A stretch of DNA of 64,000 nucleotides from assembly GCF_011761345.1 (NCBI RefSeq), contig NZ_JAASRY010000002.1:62001-126000 (forward strand), read 5' to 3'. Position 1 is the first letter of the stretch. Every line of letters starts with the position of its first letter. Below the pieces are notes generated by a model. It was not told the origin of the DNA, searched no databases, and saw only the letters and a program-made list of their open reading frames with translations. Positions 1 through 15,574 of the stretch are shown here, in pieces. The DNA is from Thalassobacillus devorans (GTDB taxonomy: Bacteria; Bacillota; Bacilli; Bacillales; Halobacillaceae). The position numbers were made by a program, and so were the translations under genes.

Positions 1-2136
1 ATATTACCCGGATTTGAACAACCAGAGGATAAAGAGGAAGTCACGAGAATCATTGAGGTCGATGGTGATCCTCATTTTGTCAAAAGAGATATCGAGCGAA
101 TGCTTCCTCGCCTGGAAGTGATGGCTGTATATGACACAGTCTTTAATGGGATAGCAGTGAAAGGAAAGCCTGCTCACCTATCCAAATTGAGCAAAATAGA
201 AGCGATTGTGAACCAGCATCCGGTACAGACTTATCGAACGATGGATGAAAACTTGAATGAGTCGGTACCATTTTTGCTGCAAGAAAACCGTGAAAAACGA
301 ACAATACCTTTTACAGGAAAAGGAGTGAAGGTCGGAGTCATTGATACTGGCCTTGATTATACACACCCTGATCTTGCTGCCAATTATAAAGGTGGCTTCG
401 ACGTTTTTGATTTCGATGACGATCCGATGGAGAGTATAGAAGAAAACCCGACCATTCACGGTACTCATGTCGCCGGCGTGATCGGGGCTAATGGCAGGAT
501 GAAAGGAATCGCACCGGATGTGGAGCTATACGGATATAGAGCGCTCGGTCCCGGAGGTTTCGGAACTTCCGTTCATGTCATTGCTGCTATGGAGGAAGCG
601 GTAAAAGATAATATGGACATCATCAACCTTTCGCTTGGAAATGACGTCAACGGACCAGACTGGCCGACAAGTGTCGCAGTGGATAAAGCGGTTGAACTTG
701 GAACAACTGTGGTCGTAGCAGCCGGCAATACAGGTCCGGATGATTGGACAGTCGGCTCACCAGCTACAGCTTCGAAGGCTATTACGGTCGGGGCATCGAC
801 ACCGCCTTTGAAGATACCCGTACTGATTGATCGTTTTGCGAAAAAAGAGATTCCACTTATCCCGATGATGGGATCAACCGATTGGAAGCTGGACAAACGA
901 TATCAACTTGTATATGGCGGGGTTGGGGATGAGCCAATCGATAATGCCCAAGGCAAAATTGTCGTCATGAAGCGTGGAATAGTCCCATTTACAGAAAAAG
1001 CTGAGTTAGCTGAGAAAAGCGGGGCAATTGCATTGATTGTATATAATAATGAAGCGGGAGAGTTCCAGGGGGCGATTGATGATGGCTCGATTAACATACC
1101 TGTAGTAGCTGTGTCTGAAGAAGATGGCGAATGGCTGAAGCAGCAGAGTGATTCCTCAAAAACAGGTTGGGTGGACACAGAGTATGTGGATATCGTCGAT
1201 TCGTTGGCGCCTTTCAGCTCCCGGGGTCCTGTTACGGCCAACTGGTCGATTAAGCCGGATATTCTGGCTCCTGGAGTATCCATCAACAGCACAATTCCCG
1301 GCGGTTATCAGAAGCTTCAGGGTACAAGTATGGCAGCGCCACATATTGCGGGGGTGGCAGCTTTAATCAAAGAAGCACATCCAGATTGGCAGCCGAAAGA
1401 TATTAAAACAGCTTTACTATCAACAGCAACCCCATTAAAAAACAAAGAAGGGAAGCTGCTTGCTCCCACGGAACAGGGGATGGGGAAGGTGAATGTTCCG
1501 TCAGCAGTACAGCCTAAACTGCAAATTGATCCTTCCCAATTGAACTTCGGACGCTTCAATAGCAGCTATCCAAAAAAGAAAATCAGGGTCCAGATTAAGA
1601 ACACCAGCAAAAGTTCACAAAAAGTTCATTTTTCACTTCCGAAGAAAAAACATGGCTTGATTTGGGATCTTCCAAAAGCCTTTACACTGGAGCCTGACCA
1701 GTCGAAAAGCATCGAAATTGGACTGAATGTGACGTCTGTTTTCCTTGATAAAGGTCTCCATCAAGGCTGGATCCGCATGGCTGTGCCTGATCAAACGTTT
1801 GATCTACCTTATTTATTCATGCTCGAAACCAGCGATTACCCACGCGCCATGGGCTTTGAAATAGCAGTGTCAGACTTTGATTCTTCCACTTATGACTACC
1901 AATTTTACTTGCCGGAAGACGCTGACAATGTGAAGGTGGACCTGTATAACCCTGATTCGCTCATGCATGAACGGACGCTGTTCGAGCTGTCGGATCAGCA
2001 GAAAGGAGTCATAGAAGGGGAGCTTTCCAGCCATGAAATCGGCAAAGATGGCAGCTATATTGCTGTTATCACAGTGGAGAACGAAGATAACCATTATAGC
2101 TACGGCATTCCTGTGGAAATCAATAATTTCCATTAA
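1..2136 (+). CDS. Subtilisin-like serine protease, Vpr type, 5' end missing
   Basis: Secreted-type S8 endopeptidase that probably degrades extracellular protein. The frame is open from base 1, so the signal peptide and start lie upstream; 711 residues are visible. Residues 1-75 resemble the inhibitor I9 propeptide. The catalytic triad is present: Asp115 in VIDTG, His153 in HGTHVAG and Ser443 in GTSMAAP, with the oxyanion Asn in AAGNTG. A protease-associated (PA) domain is inserted at about residues 303-380, between His and Ser, as in Bacillus Vpr. The last 200 residues are a beta-rich tail of the kind found in cell-surface subtilases. A short hairpin overlaps the stop codon. The family is certain; the exact orthologue is not. 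Confidence 0.93.
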   Translation: MLPGFEQPEDKEEVTRIIEVDGDPHFVKRDIERMLPRLEVMAVYDTVFNGIAVKGKPAHLSKLSKIEAIVNQHPVQTYRTMDENLNESVPFLLQENREKRTIPFTGKGVKVGVIDTGLDYTHPDLAANYKGGFDVFDFDDDPMESIEENPTIHGTHVAGVIGANGRMKGIAPDVELYGYRALGPGGFGTSVHVIAAMEEAVKDNMDIINLSLGNDVNGPDWPTSVAVDKAVELGTTVVVAAGNTGPDDWTVGSPATASKAITVGASTPPLKIPVLIDRFAKKEIPLIPMMGSTDWKLDKRYQLVYGGVGDEPIDNAQGKIVVMKRGIVPFTEKAELAEKSGAIALIVYNNEAGEFQGAIDDGSINIPVVAVSEEDGEWLKQQSDSSKTGWVDTEYVDIVDSLAPFSSRGPVTANWSIKPDILAPGVSINSTIPGGYQKLQGTSMAAPHIAGVAALIKEAHPDWQPKDIKTALLSTATPLKNKEGKLLAPTEQGMGKVNVPSAVQPKLQIDPSQLNFGRFNSSYPKKKIRVQIKNTSKSSQKVHFSLPKKKHGLIWDLPKAFTLEPDQSKSIEIGLNVTSVFLDKGLHQGWIRMAVPDQTFDLPYLFMLETSDYPRAMGFEIAVSDFDSSTYDYQFYLPEDADNVKVDLYNPDSLMHERTLFELSDQQKGVIEGELSSHEIGKDGSYIAVITVENEDNHYSYGIPVEINNFH

Positions 2137-2163
2137 AAAAGGGCTTTACAGGTCCTTTTTTTT
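2135..2163 (+). terminator. Probable terminator of the protease gene
   Basis: An AAAAAAGG/CCTTTTTT stem (2135-2142 with 2153-2160) is followed by more T residues. The stem is A/T-rich and therefore weak, but it sits at the stop codon and before the atp promoter. Confidence 0.5.
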
Positions 2164-2278
2164 ATGATGTCTCTTTTCAAATTTCAAAAATCTTATATAA
2201 TGTTAAAAGGGCATTTTTCAGGAAGAAGATTTCCTGTTGAAAATTGTCAATTCTTATGTATTTTTGCTCACAAACGCA

Positions 2279-2307
2279 TTGACATCCCAAAACCCCTATT
2301 GTATGCT
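2279..2307 (+). promoter_or_regulatory. Sigma-A promoter of the atp operon
   Basis: A perfect -35 TTGACA (2279-2284), a 17-bp spacer and a -10 TATGCT (2302-2307) lie about 80 bp upstream of the first atp gene. This is the best-matching promoter in the window and fits a highly expressed operon. Confidence 0.8.
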
Positions 2308-2388
2308 TACTTAGTGTGGAATGATAAGGTTTTCACAACTGTATTCTACTGTGTTTTCCATCCCTTAATTATGATGGGAGCGTTGGGT

Positions 2389-2607
2389 TTGAAGGTACCG
2401 AAAAATCCATTACGAGCGATGGCGCTGACGAGTGCAATCGTATCGCAGTTGGCTGGCGGACCACTTGCTGGAGCATTCCTCGGAAAGTGGCTCGATGAAC
2501 AGTTTGCTGTTCAACCACTCTTTCTTATCCTCGGTATATTTTTAGGGGTAGGAGCAGGTACATACGGAACGATTCATTTAGTACGAGAATATACGGGAGA
2601 CGAATAG
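2389..2607 (+). CDS. atpZ: AtpZ/AtpI-family protein, ATP synthase accessory
   Basis: Small membrane protein of 72 residues, first gene of the atp operon. It has the family start sequence (PKNPLRAMALTSAIVSQLAGG) and two hydrophobic segments at about residues 12-32 and 43-62. It is thought to help c-ring assembly or Mg2+ handling for F1Fo synthase. The frame is open further upstream to 2164, but I chose the TTG at 2389: GGGAG lies 8 bases before it, and the product then starts where the family does. The extra upstream residues would overlap the promoter. It ends one base before atpI. Confidence 0.8.
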   Translation: MKVPKNPLRAMALTSAIVSQLAGGPLAGAFLGKWLDEQFAVQPLFLILGIFLGVGAGTYGTIHLVREYTGDE

Positions 2608-2608
2608 C

Positions 2609-3722
<1,114 letters not shown>

Positions 3723-3727
3723 TATAA

Positions 3728-3985
<258 letters not shown>

Positions 3986-4001
3986 TATAGCAGTTTCAGT
4001 G

Positions 4002-4034
4002 ATGGCGAAGGGCATCTAAGCAGGTCTTCGCCAT
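4002..4034 (+). other. Intercistronic hairpin between atpE and atpF
   Basis: ATGGCGAAG (4002-4010) pairs perfectly with CTTCGCCAT (4026-4034) across a 15-base loop. No clean T-run follows, so it is more likely an mRNA processing or stability element, or a partial attenuator, than a full terminator. The gap between atpE and atpF is 187 bp, the longest within the operon. Confidence 0.55.
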
Positions 4035-4115
4035 TGCTTTGTACTTTGTAACGGTTTGATAGGGAATTTGTACATGTTCAAATTAAGAGAATTCGACTGA
4101 TGGCACTTGCCATAG

Positions 4116-5242
<1,127 letters not shown>

Positions 5243-5251
5243 TAGGGGTGA

Positions 5252-6766
<1,515 letters not shown>

Positions 6767-6799
6767 TTGGAACGCAACCTTTGTTAGAAAGGGTGGTGA

Positions 6800-7669
<870 letters not shown>

Positions 7670-7696
7670 TAAGCTTCCTGGACTTCGAATAGTTAG

Positions 7697-9124
<1,428 letters not shown>

Positions 9125-9140
9125 GAATTTTCTTACCTGA

Positions 9141-9623
<483 letters not shown>

Positions 9624-9627
9624 TAAT

Positions 9628-9659
9628 AAAAACTGCTTTCCAATTGGAAAGCAGTTTTT
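9628..9659 (+). terminator. Terminator of the atp operon
   Basis: A perfect 14-bp stem (9628-9641 with 9646-9659) around AATT, ending in TTTTT. Its A/T flanks would let it work on both strands. Confidence 0.92.
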
Positions 9660-10017
9660 CCTTTGTCCAGGATAATTCGCAGTAAATCGCATTTGTAAAC
9701 TACTTATCTTTTTTGTGACAATCCAGCAAATTTAATAGAATTTTTAATTATGGTAAAAGCAATTGGCTCTCCAACTGTAGCACATACAGGTGGGGAGCCA
9801 TATTTATTTGGAGAGAGCATCAAGCTTTGCTTGTTTTATAACAAAAGAATAATTCATGATTTACCAGGACAACTCATAAAACTTAAACAAACATTATAAT
9901 CGAAAAAACCTTTGCCGGCAACCACGTTTGTCATCGCACGAAAATAGTATTTGATTTAAAGTAAAGATGGGAAGAAAACGAATGGTAGTAAATTCTGGAT
10001 ATATCACTCGGGTCATA
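9660..10017 (+). other. atpC-nuoA gap with a promoter-like pair and a structured stretch
   Basis: A promoter-like pair TTGTGA (9713-9718), 17 bp, TAGAAT (9736-9741) is followed at 9765-9799 by a strong hairpin: GGCTCTCC pairs with GGGGAGCC, and CTGT with ACAG inside it. A 49-codon frame at 9750-9899 overlaps the hairpin but has no ribosome binding site and no family I recognise. Nothing else was seen; the stretch may encode a small RNA. Confidence 0.35.
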
Positions 10018-10046
10018 TCGACACTATATACAGGATTTGCTATAAT
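10018..10046 (+). promoter_or_regulatory. Sigma-A promoter of the nuo operon
   Basis: A -35 TCGACA (10018-10023), a 17-bp spacer and a perfect -10 TATAAT (10041-10046), 58 bp upstream of the nuoA start. Confidence 0.7.
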
Positions 10047-10103
10047 GATAGCGATTACAAAATTGCTAATCTTCTAAAATTTTCTTTAGAAGGAGGAGGG
10101 GAA

Positions 10104-10478
10104 ATGGCGGATCTATTTACATATCAGAACAGTTATTTAGTGGTAGTTATCTTTTTAGCGCTTGGTATTTTGCTTCCGATTGTGGCTTTATCACTAGGAA
10201 GGCTGCTCCGTCCTAATAAGCCGACGGAACAGAAACGGACGACGTATGAAAGTGGGATTGACCCATTTCAGGATGCACGTGTCCAGTTCAACGCCCGCTA
10301 TTATATCTTCGCTTTGATGTTCGTCATATTTGATGTGGAGACCATTTTCTTATACCCGTGGGCCGTTGCCTATGAGGAGCTGGGCGTCTTCGCATTGATT
10401 GAAATGCTTATTTTTGTCGTCATGCTTTTGATTGGCCTCATCTATGCTTGGAAAAAGAAGGTGCTACGATGGATTTAA
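10104..10478 (+). CDS. nuoA: NADH-quinone oxidoreductase subunit A
   Basis: Small membrane subunit of complex I, 124 residues with three hydrophobic segments. The conserved YESGIDP loop (after RTT) and the [12 protein letters not shown] segment are both present. First gene of the operon, with a very strong AAGGAGGAGGGG site. Its last ten bases overlap the start of nuoB. Confidence 0.97.
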   Translation: MADLFTYQNSYLVVVIFLALGILLPIVALSLGRLLRPNKPTEQKRTTYESGIDPFQDARVQFNARYYIFALMFVIFDVETIFLYPWAVAYEELGVFALIEMLIFVVMLLIGLIYAWKKKVLRWI

Positions 10479-10987
10479 ATTTAGAGAATGTTTCCCCTCA
10501 AGAAAAAGCAGAAATGGAACGAAATGTCTTCTTGACGACATTAGAACAAGTCAAAGCCTGGGCAAGGAGCAACTCCTTATGGCCGATGACTTTCGGTCTT
10601 GCCTGCTGTGCGATTGAAATGATGGGGGTCGGGTCCTCACATTATGACCTGGATCGTTTTGGATCCTTTTTCCGAACCTCTCCACGTCATTCGGATGTCA
10701 TGATAGTATCTGGCACCGTTACGAAAAAAATGGCGCCGGTATTACGCCGTTTGTACGATCAGATGCCGGAACCTAAATATGTGATTGCCATGGGATCCTG
10801 TGCAACAGCAGGAGGCCCTTATATAAAATCCTATGCAGTTGTGAAAGGAGTCGACCAAATCGTCCCAGTCGATGTTTATATCCCGGGATGTCCTCCCAAC
10901 CCAGCTGCGCTTATTTATGGAATCAACAAATTACAGGAGAAAATCCGCTATGAAGCCAAAACCGGAAAGCGGGTGACCAGTCGATGA
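10469..10987 (+). CDS. nuoB: NADH-quinone oxidoreductase subunit B
   Basis: Carries iron-sulfur cluster N2, which passes electrons to quinone. The four ligands are visible: Cys46 and Cys47 in LACCAIEMM, Cys111 in GSCATAGG and Cys141 in PGCPPNP. It has 172 residues from the ATG at 10469, chosen because AAGAAGGTG lies just upstream; a TTG at 10448 is the only longer option. It overlaps nuoA and nuoC. Confidence 0.97.
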   Translation: MDLNLENVSPQEKAEMERNVFLTTLEQVKAWARSNSLWPMTFGLACCAIEMMGVGSSHYDLDRFGSFFRTSPRHSDVMIVSGTVTKKMAPVLRRLYDQMPEPKYVIAMGSCATAGGPYIKSYAVVKGVDQIVPVDVYIPGCPPNPAALIYGINKLQEKIRYEAKTGKRVTSR

Positions 10988-12081
10988 GTGATGAAAAAGA
11001 CTTGGAAAAGAAGAAAGCCGCCGCAGCGGCAAAAGCCAAGGCGGAAGCATTAAGGAAAAAGAAGGAGGATGAAAAAGCGGCTAAGGGAGAAGAAGATACA
11101 ACAGCCGAAGACAAGGAAAAAGTATCCCACACCCTCGGTAAAGACAGCAAGGAAATGGATAATTCAGATACTGATGAAGACCTGGCGAAGAAGAAGGCAG
11201 CCGCTGCGGCAAAGGCAAAAGCGGCGGCTCTGGCCAAACAGAAGCGAAAGCAAGCGGAAGCGGCTAATACAGAAGGGGAGCCATCCGACAACGAGGATGA
11301 ACTGGCTAAAAAGAAAGCAGCGGCAGCAGCCAAAGCGAAAGCAGCCGCCTTAGCGAAACAAAAACGAAAACAGGAAGAATCAGGTTCGGACGATAGTAGT
11401 GATGACGAGAAGGCAAAAGCAGCCGCTAAAGCAAAAGCAGCTGCAGATGCCAGGAAAAAACGTGAGGCATCAGGCGGCGAGTCACCCGAAGACGATGAAA
11501 AAGCAAAAGCAGTAGCAGCCGCTAAAGCAAAGGCGGCGGCAGCCAGAGCAAAGAAAAAAGCAGATACCGACAAAAAAGAGGAAACCGAAGAAGAGAAGCC
11601 GTCCCCGAACCAGCCTCTCCTCGATAAATACATGAAGGTCATTAAGGAGCACCTTGGTGAAGATGTTTTTGAAGAGACCTATATCAACCGTTTATCTAAG
11701 CATGTACCGACACTTGTAGCAAAAAGAGATACCTATCATAAAATCGCGGAGTTTCTCAAATTCAATGAACAGCTTGGGTTTGATTATTTATCTGAATTGC
11801 ATGGGACGGATTTTGAAACTCATATGGAAGTTTACTTACATCTCTTCTCGTTCCGTAATAAGCAGTCGGTTGCCCTCAAAGTTAAAATTGACAGGGACCA
11901 GCCGGAAATCGAGTCGGTGACGGGCTTGTGGAAGGGTGCGAATTGGCCGGAATGTGAGGCATACGATTTATTTGGAATCAAGTTCCTCAACCACCCGGAT
12001 TTAAAGCGGATTCTGCTTGGGGAAGATTGGATCGGCTATCCGATGAGAAAAGATTACGAGCCCCATGATGTGGAGGTGTAG
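10984..12081 (+). CDS. nuoC: NADH-quinone oxidoreductase subunit C with a long Lys/Ala-rich extension
   Basis: The 30-kDa subunit of the peripheral arm, 365 residues. Only about residues 207-365 match NuoC, with the family signature ERE-type region represented by [14 protein letters not shown] and the end [12 protein letters not shown]. Residues 1-205 are a low-complexity extension made of about five copies of a Lys/Ala block ([12 protein letters not shown] followed by LAKQKRK or similar) alternating with acidic Glu/Asp/Ser linkers. It is predicted to form charged helices. Similar extensions occur in other Bacillaceae NuoC proteins as far as I recall; their role is unknown. The start overlaps nuoB by four bases. 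Confidence 0.93.
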   Translation: MSDEKDLEKKKAAAAAKAKAEALRKKKEDEKAAKGEEDTTAEDKEKVSHTLGKDSKEMDNSDTDEDLAKKKAAAAAKAKAAALAKQKRKQAEAANTEGEPSDNEDELAKKKAAAAAKAKAAALAKQKRKQEESGSDDSSDDEKAKAAAKAKAAADARKKREASGGESPEDDEKAKAVAAAKAKAAAARAKKKADTDKKEETEEEKPSPNQPLLDKYMKVIKEHLGEDVFEETYINRLSKHVPTLVAKRDTYHKIAEFLKFNEQLGFDYLSELHGTDFETHMEVYLHLFSFRNKQSVALKVKIDRDQPEIESVTGLWKGANWPECEAYDLFGIKFLNHPDLKRILLGEDWIGYPMRKDYEPHDVEV

Positions 12082-12084
12082 GCA

Positions 12085-13185
12085 ATGATCAGAACTGAAG
12101 AAATGATGCTTAACGTAGGCCCGCAGCACCCGAGCACCCATGGTGTGTTCCGCCTTGTCATCAAAGTCGATGGGGAAATCATCAAGGAAGCGACACCGGT
12201 CATCGGTTATCTTCACCGGGGGACCGAAAAGCTTGCGGAGGATTTACAATATACACAAATTATTCCATATACAGACCGGATGGATTACTTATCAGCAATG
12301 ACAAACAACTATGTCATTTGCCACGCCGTTGAAACGATGATGGGGCTTGAACTTCCGGATCACGCCGAATATTTACGGGTGTTGGCAATGGAACTTGGAA
12401 GAGTAGCCAGTCATTTGGTCTGGTTCGGTACATATTTATTGGATATCGGGGCGGTAAGCCCTTTCCTTTATGCTTTCCGCGAACGGGAAGCGATCATCAA
12501 CCTGTTGAATGAACTTTCCGGTGGCAGGCTGACATTCAATTATATGCGTGTCGGCGGGGTCAAATGGGACGCTCCAGAAGGCTGGATTGATAAAGTGCGC
12601 GATTTCGTACCTTACATGAGAGAACAGCTGGCTGGCTACCATGACCTGGTGACAGGAAACGAAATCTTTTTAAACCGTGTGAAGGGTGTCGGACGTTATA
12701 CCAAAGAAGATGCCCTGCAATATTCGCTTAGCGGAGCAAATTTGAGATGTACCGGGGTCGATTGGGACCTCAGGAAGCACGAGCCGTATTCCATCTATGA
12801 TCGCTTCGACTTCGACGTCATCACACGAGATGGAGGAGATGCCTGGGCGCGCTACCAATGCCGACTGGCAGAAATCGAAGAGTCTTTGAAAATAATTGAA
12901 CAGGCTGTCGAGCAGATTCCGGATGATGGTAAGTTCATGGCAAAAGTACCACGGATTATAAAAGCTCCTAAAGGGGAGGCTTTTGTCAGAATTGAATCGC
13001 CTCGTGGAGAGATCGGCTGTTATATTGCCAGTGAAGGAAAAAAAGAACCATACCGAATTAAATTCAGAAGGCCGTCTTTTTACAACCTTCAAATTCTCCC
13101 TAAACTGCTCGAAGGGGAAAACATGGCCAACTTGATCACGATTCTCGGAGGGGTGGATATCGTCTTAGGGGAGGTGGATGGCTGA
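12085..13185 (+). CDS. nuoD: NADH-quinone oxidoreductase subunit D
   Basis: The 49-kDa subunit, which forms the quinone pocket with NuoB; 366 residues. It starts with the family block NVGPQHPSTHGVFRL containing the quinone-site His, and ends with GGVDIVLGEVDG. NuoC and NuoD are separate proteins here, unlike the E. coli fusion. It overlaps nuoH by one base. Confidence 0.98.
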   Translation: MIRTEEMMLNVGPQHPSTHGVFRLVIKVDGEIIKEATPVIGYLHRGTEKLAEDLQYTQIIPYTDRMDYLSAMTNNYVICHAVETMMGLELPDHAEYLRVLAMELGRVASHLVWFGTYLLDIGAVSPFLYAFREREAIINLLNELSGGRLTFNYMRVGGVKWDAPEGWIDKVRDFVPYMREQLAGYHDLVTGNEIFLNRVKGVGRYTKEDALQYSLSGANLRCTGVDWDLRKHEPYSIYDRFDFDVITRDGGDAWARYQCRLAEIEESLKIIEQAVEQIPDDGKFMAKVPRIIKAPKGEAFVRIESPRGEIGCYIASEGKKEPYRIKFRRPSFYNLQILPKLLEGENMANLITILGGVDIVLGEVDG

Positions 13186-14204
13186 TGACCTGGATCGATT
13201 CCGTTTTGCAATCCCAGCCAGGCTGGGGGAACATGGCCATTTTCCTGTCACTTGGTGTTGCCATGCTGGGGATTGGACTTGGTTTCGTAACTTTTGCCAT
13301 TCTGGCAGAACGAAAAGTAATGGGTTTCATGCAGCTGAGACACGGCCCCAACCGTGTCGGTGGACGCTTCGGCCTGCTGCAAAGTGTGGCTGATGTACTG
13401 AAACTGTTGATAAAAGAAGACACGATGCCTAAGCAAGCGGATAAACCACTTTTCATTCTGGCACCGATGATTGCTTATGCGCCTGCCTTTTTAGTATTGG
13501 TGGTCATACCATTTACACCGGCATTCAAATTTTCAGATATCGGTGTCGGGTTGCTGTATTACATTGCGATTTCTGGTATATCCACGATCGGCATTGTAAC
13601 AGCAGGGTGGGCTTCTAATAATAAATATGCCCTGATGGGGGGCATGCGTGCCGCTGCCCAGATGATATCCTATGAGATTCCGTTAGTGATGTCCGTGGTG
13701 GGGATCATCCTGTTTACAGGCAGTCTAAACCTTTATGACATCGTTGTTTATCAAGAGCATGTAGCTTTCGTCTTCTTACAGCCGGTCGCGTTCATCATTT
13801 TCCTGATCGCCGGGACGGCAGAACTCAATCGGACACCGTTTGACCTTCCAGAAGCGGAGTCAGAGCTGGTAGCCGGTTACCATGTAGAGTACTCAGGATT
13901 TCGTTTCGCCTTCTTCATGCTGGCGGAATATGTCTATCTATTTGCACTTTCTGCGTTGATTACTGTGTTATTCCTTGGCGGGTGGAATGCACCAATTCCA
14001 GGGATAGGCCTGAACGACATCGGACTTGGAGCGGTGTGGTTCACAATGAAATTCATCGTCGTTGTTTTCTTCTTCATGTGGCTGCGTGTGACTTTTCCTC
14101 GACTGCGCGCAGACCAGTTGATGGAATTTGGCTGGAAAGTACTGCTTCCAATCGCTTTAGCGAATATTTTTGTAACAGCGATTATCAAAGAGCTGTTTTT
14201 CTAA
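13185..14204 (+). CDS. nuoH: NADH-quinone oxidoreductase subunit H
   Basis: Membrane subunit next to the quinone pocket, 339 residues with about eight hydrophobic segments. The conserved loops AERKVMGFMQLRHGPNRVG and RTPFDLPEAESELVAGYHVEYSG are intact; their Glu and Asp residues couple quinone chemistry to proton movement. It begins within the nuoD stop codon (TGATG). Confidence 0.98.
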   Translation: MTWIDSVLQSQPGWGNMAIFLSLGVAMLGIGLGFVTFAILAERKVMGFMQLRHGPNRVGGRFGLLQSVADVLKLLIKEDTMPKQADKPLFILAPMIAYAPAFLVLVVIPFTPAFKFSDIGVGLLYYIAISGISTIGIVTAGWASNNKYALMGGMRAAAQMISYEIPLVMSVVGIILFTGSLNLYDIVVYQEHVAFVFLQPVAFIIFLIAGTAELNRTPFDLPEAESELVAGYHVEYSGFRFAFFMLAEYVYLFALSALITVLFLGGWNAPIPGIGLNDIGLGAVWFTMKFIVVVFFFMWLRVTFPRLRADQLMEFGWKVLLPIALANIFVTAIIKELFF

Positions 14205-14221
14205 TATTTTCGTCTTGCTTT

Positions 14222-14238
14222 GCGATAAGCCAGGTTTT
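14222..14238 (+). repeat. Diverged partial copy of the 30-bp GATAAGCC hairpin repeat
   Basis: GCGATAAGCCAGGTTTT matches 16 of 17 bases of the 3' half of the exact repeats at 50010 and 60146. The 5' arm is not conserved. It lies in the 76-bp gap before nuoI, the longest gap inside the nuo operon. Confidence 0.4.
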
Positions 14239-14280
14239 CAAAAAAAGGTACAGCATACCAACTGAAAGGGGGCTGAACAT

Positions 14281-14700
14281 ATGCTTGGTTTAGCGAAAGG
14301 TCTCAAATATACCCTGAAAAATATGACAAGGGAAAAAATGACCTACCAGTATCCTGATGAGCCGGTGCCGATGCCGGATCGTTTCCGGGGCATCCAAAAG
14401 TTCTACCCGGAAAAATGTATTGTCTGCAACCAGTGCGCCAACATCTGCCCGACAGATTGTATCCAGTTGACAGGGAAAAAACACCCGGACCCTGATAAAA
14501 AAGGAAAAGTCATCGACACGTATGACATCAACTTTGAAATCTGCATTTTATGTGATCTCTGCACGGAGGTATGTCCGACAGAAGCAATCGTTATGACGAA
14601 CAATTTTGAACTGGCGGAGTACTCTCGTGACGATCTGTTTAAAAACCTGGAGTGGCTGGATGAAAATGATCAGAACATCAGAGAGGAGAATAAAGCATGA
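14281..14700 (+). CDS. nuoI: NADH-quinone oxidoreductase subunit I
   Basis: Ferredoxin-like subunit of 139 residues carrying two [4Fe-4S] clusters (N6a, N6b). The first motif has Cys46, Cys49, Cys52 and Cys56; the second has Cys88, Cys91, Cys94 and Cys98. It delivers electrons towards NuoB. GAAAGGGGGC precedes the start. It overlaps nuoJ by four bases. Confidence 0.97.
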   Translation: MLGLAKGLKYTLKNMTREKMTYQYPDEPVPMPDRFRGIQKFYPEKCIVCNQCANICPTDCIQLTGKKHPDPDKKGKVIDTYDINFEICILCDLCTEVCPTEAIVMTNNFELAEYSRDDLFKNLEWLDENDQNIREENKA

Positions 14701-15212
14701 GTGGAGAATTATTCGCCTTTCTAGTTCTGGCATTGCTTGCGATTTTAGGTGGCATTCTGATGCTGAACCTAACCAAAGTCATCCACATGCTGCTTTCACT
14801 CGTCCTTACTTTTCTTGCTATTGCCGGATTATACGTCCTGTTATCAGCTGAATTTGTTGCTATTGCGCAAGTACTGATCTACTCCGGTGCTATTACGATC
14901 ATCATGATTTTCGGCATCATGCTCACACGGCATAACGATACCCAAAAAACAAAAGGCAACCGGACAAGAAATATGGTTGTCGGTGCTGGAGTAGTATTAT
15001 TTTTCTTTACGATGTACTTTTCGATCAACCAGGTGTCATTCGGCGACCAGGCGACCAGTCTGCATGTGGAAAACACAAAGCAGATCGGTATCGAATTGTA
15101 CAGCAAATATATCATCCCGTTTGAATTGATGTCTGTGGTCCTGCTCGTATCTTTAGTAGGCGCAATCATTTTGGCTAAACGGGATGACGAGGAGGAGGCG
15201 GAGCAAAAATGA
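14697..15212 (+). CDS. nuoJ: NADH-quinone oxidoreductase subunit J
   Basis: Membrane subunit of 171 residues with five hydrophobic segments, including the conserved [15 protein letters not shown] segment whose pi-bulge takes part in coupling. A lysine-rich hydrophilic loop lies at about residues 80-100. Overlaps both neighbours by four bases. Confidence 0.96.
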   Translation: MSGELFAFLVLALLAILGGILMLNLTKVIHMLLSLVLTFLAIAGLYVLLSAEFVAIAQVLIYSGAITIIMIFGIMLTRHNDTQKTKGNRTRNMVVGAGVVLFFFTMYFSINQVSFGDQATSLHVENTKQIGIELYSKYIIPFELMSVVLLVSLVGAIILAKRDDEEEAEQK

Positions 15213-15523
15213 GTGCCATACCAGTCAATGCCTATCTTCTTTTAGCTCTAGTGCTATTTTGTATTGGCCTCTTCGGTGCTTTGACAAAAAAGAATACAGT
15301 GATCGTCCTGATTTCGATTGAACTGATGTTGAATGCGGTCAATATCAATTTGGTCGCATTCAGTAAGTATGGCATTAATCCGGGTATAACCGGTCAGATT
15401 TTTTCGTTATTCACCATCACCGTAGCAGCTGCGGAAGCTGCTGTCGGCCTTGCGATTCTAATCGCACTTTACCGGAACCGCTCGACAGTGCAGATCGATG
15501 AGATGAATACGATGAAGCACTAG
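15209..15523 (+). CDS. nuoK: NADH-quinone oxidoreductase subunit K
   Basis: Membrane subunit of 104 residues with three helices, an Mrp/MnhC-type homologue. The two buried carboxylates are visible in [11 protein letters not shown] and [12 protein letters not shown]; they are part of the proton path. Confidence 0.97.
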   Translation: MSAIPVNAYLLLALVLFCIGLFGALTKKNTVIVLISIELMLNAVNINLVAFSKYGINPGITGQIFSLFTITVAAAEAAVGLAILIALYRNRSTVQIDEMNTMKH

Positions 15524-15574
15524 GTTCCTTATCGGTTCAATTGCAAACCTGGAACAGAAGGGAGTTGTGTCAGG

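Noticed and set aside
9750-9899. 49-codon ORF in the atpC-nuoA gap
   Set aside because: No ribosome binding site; the promoter-like -10 is only a few bases upstream; no family likeness. The overlapping hairpin is the better explanation.
10923-11642. 239-codon minus-strand ORF opposite nuoC
   Set aside because: Ala/Ser/Phe-rich reverse reading of the Lys/Ala repeats.
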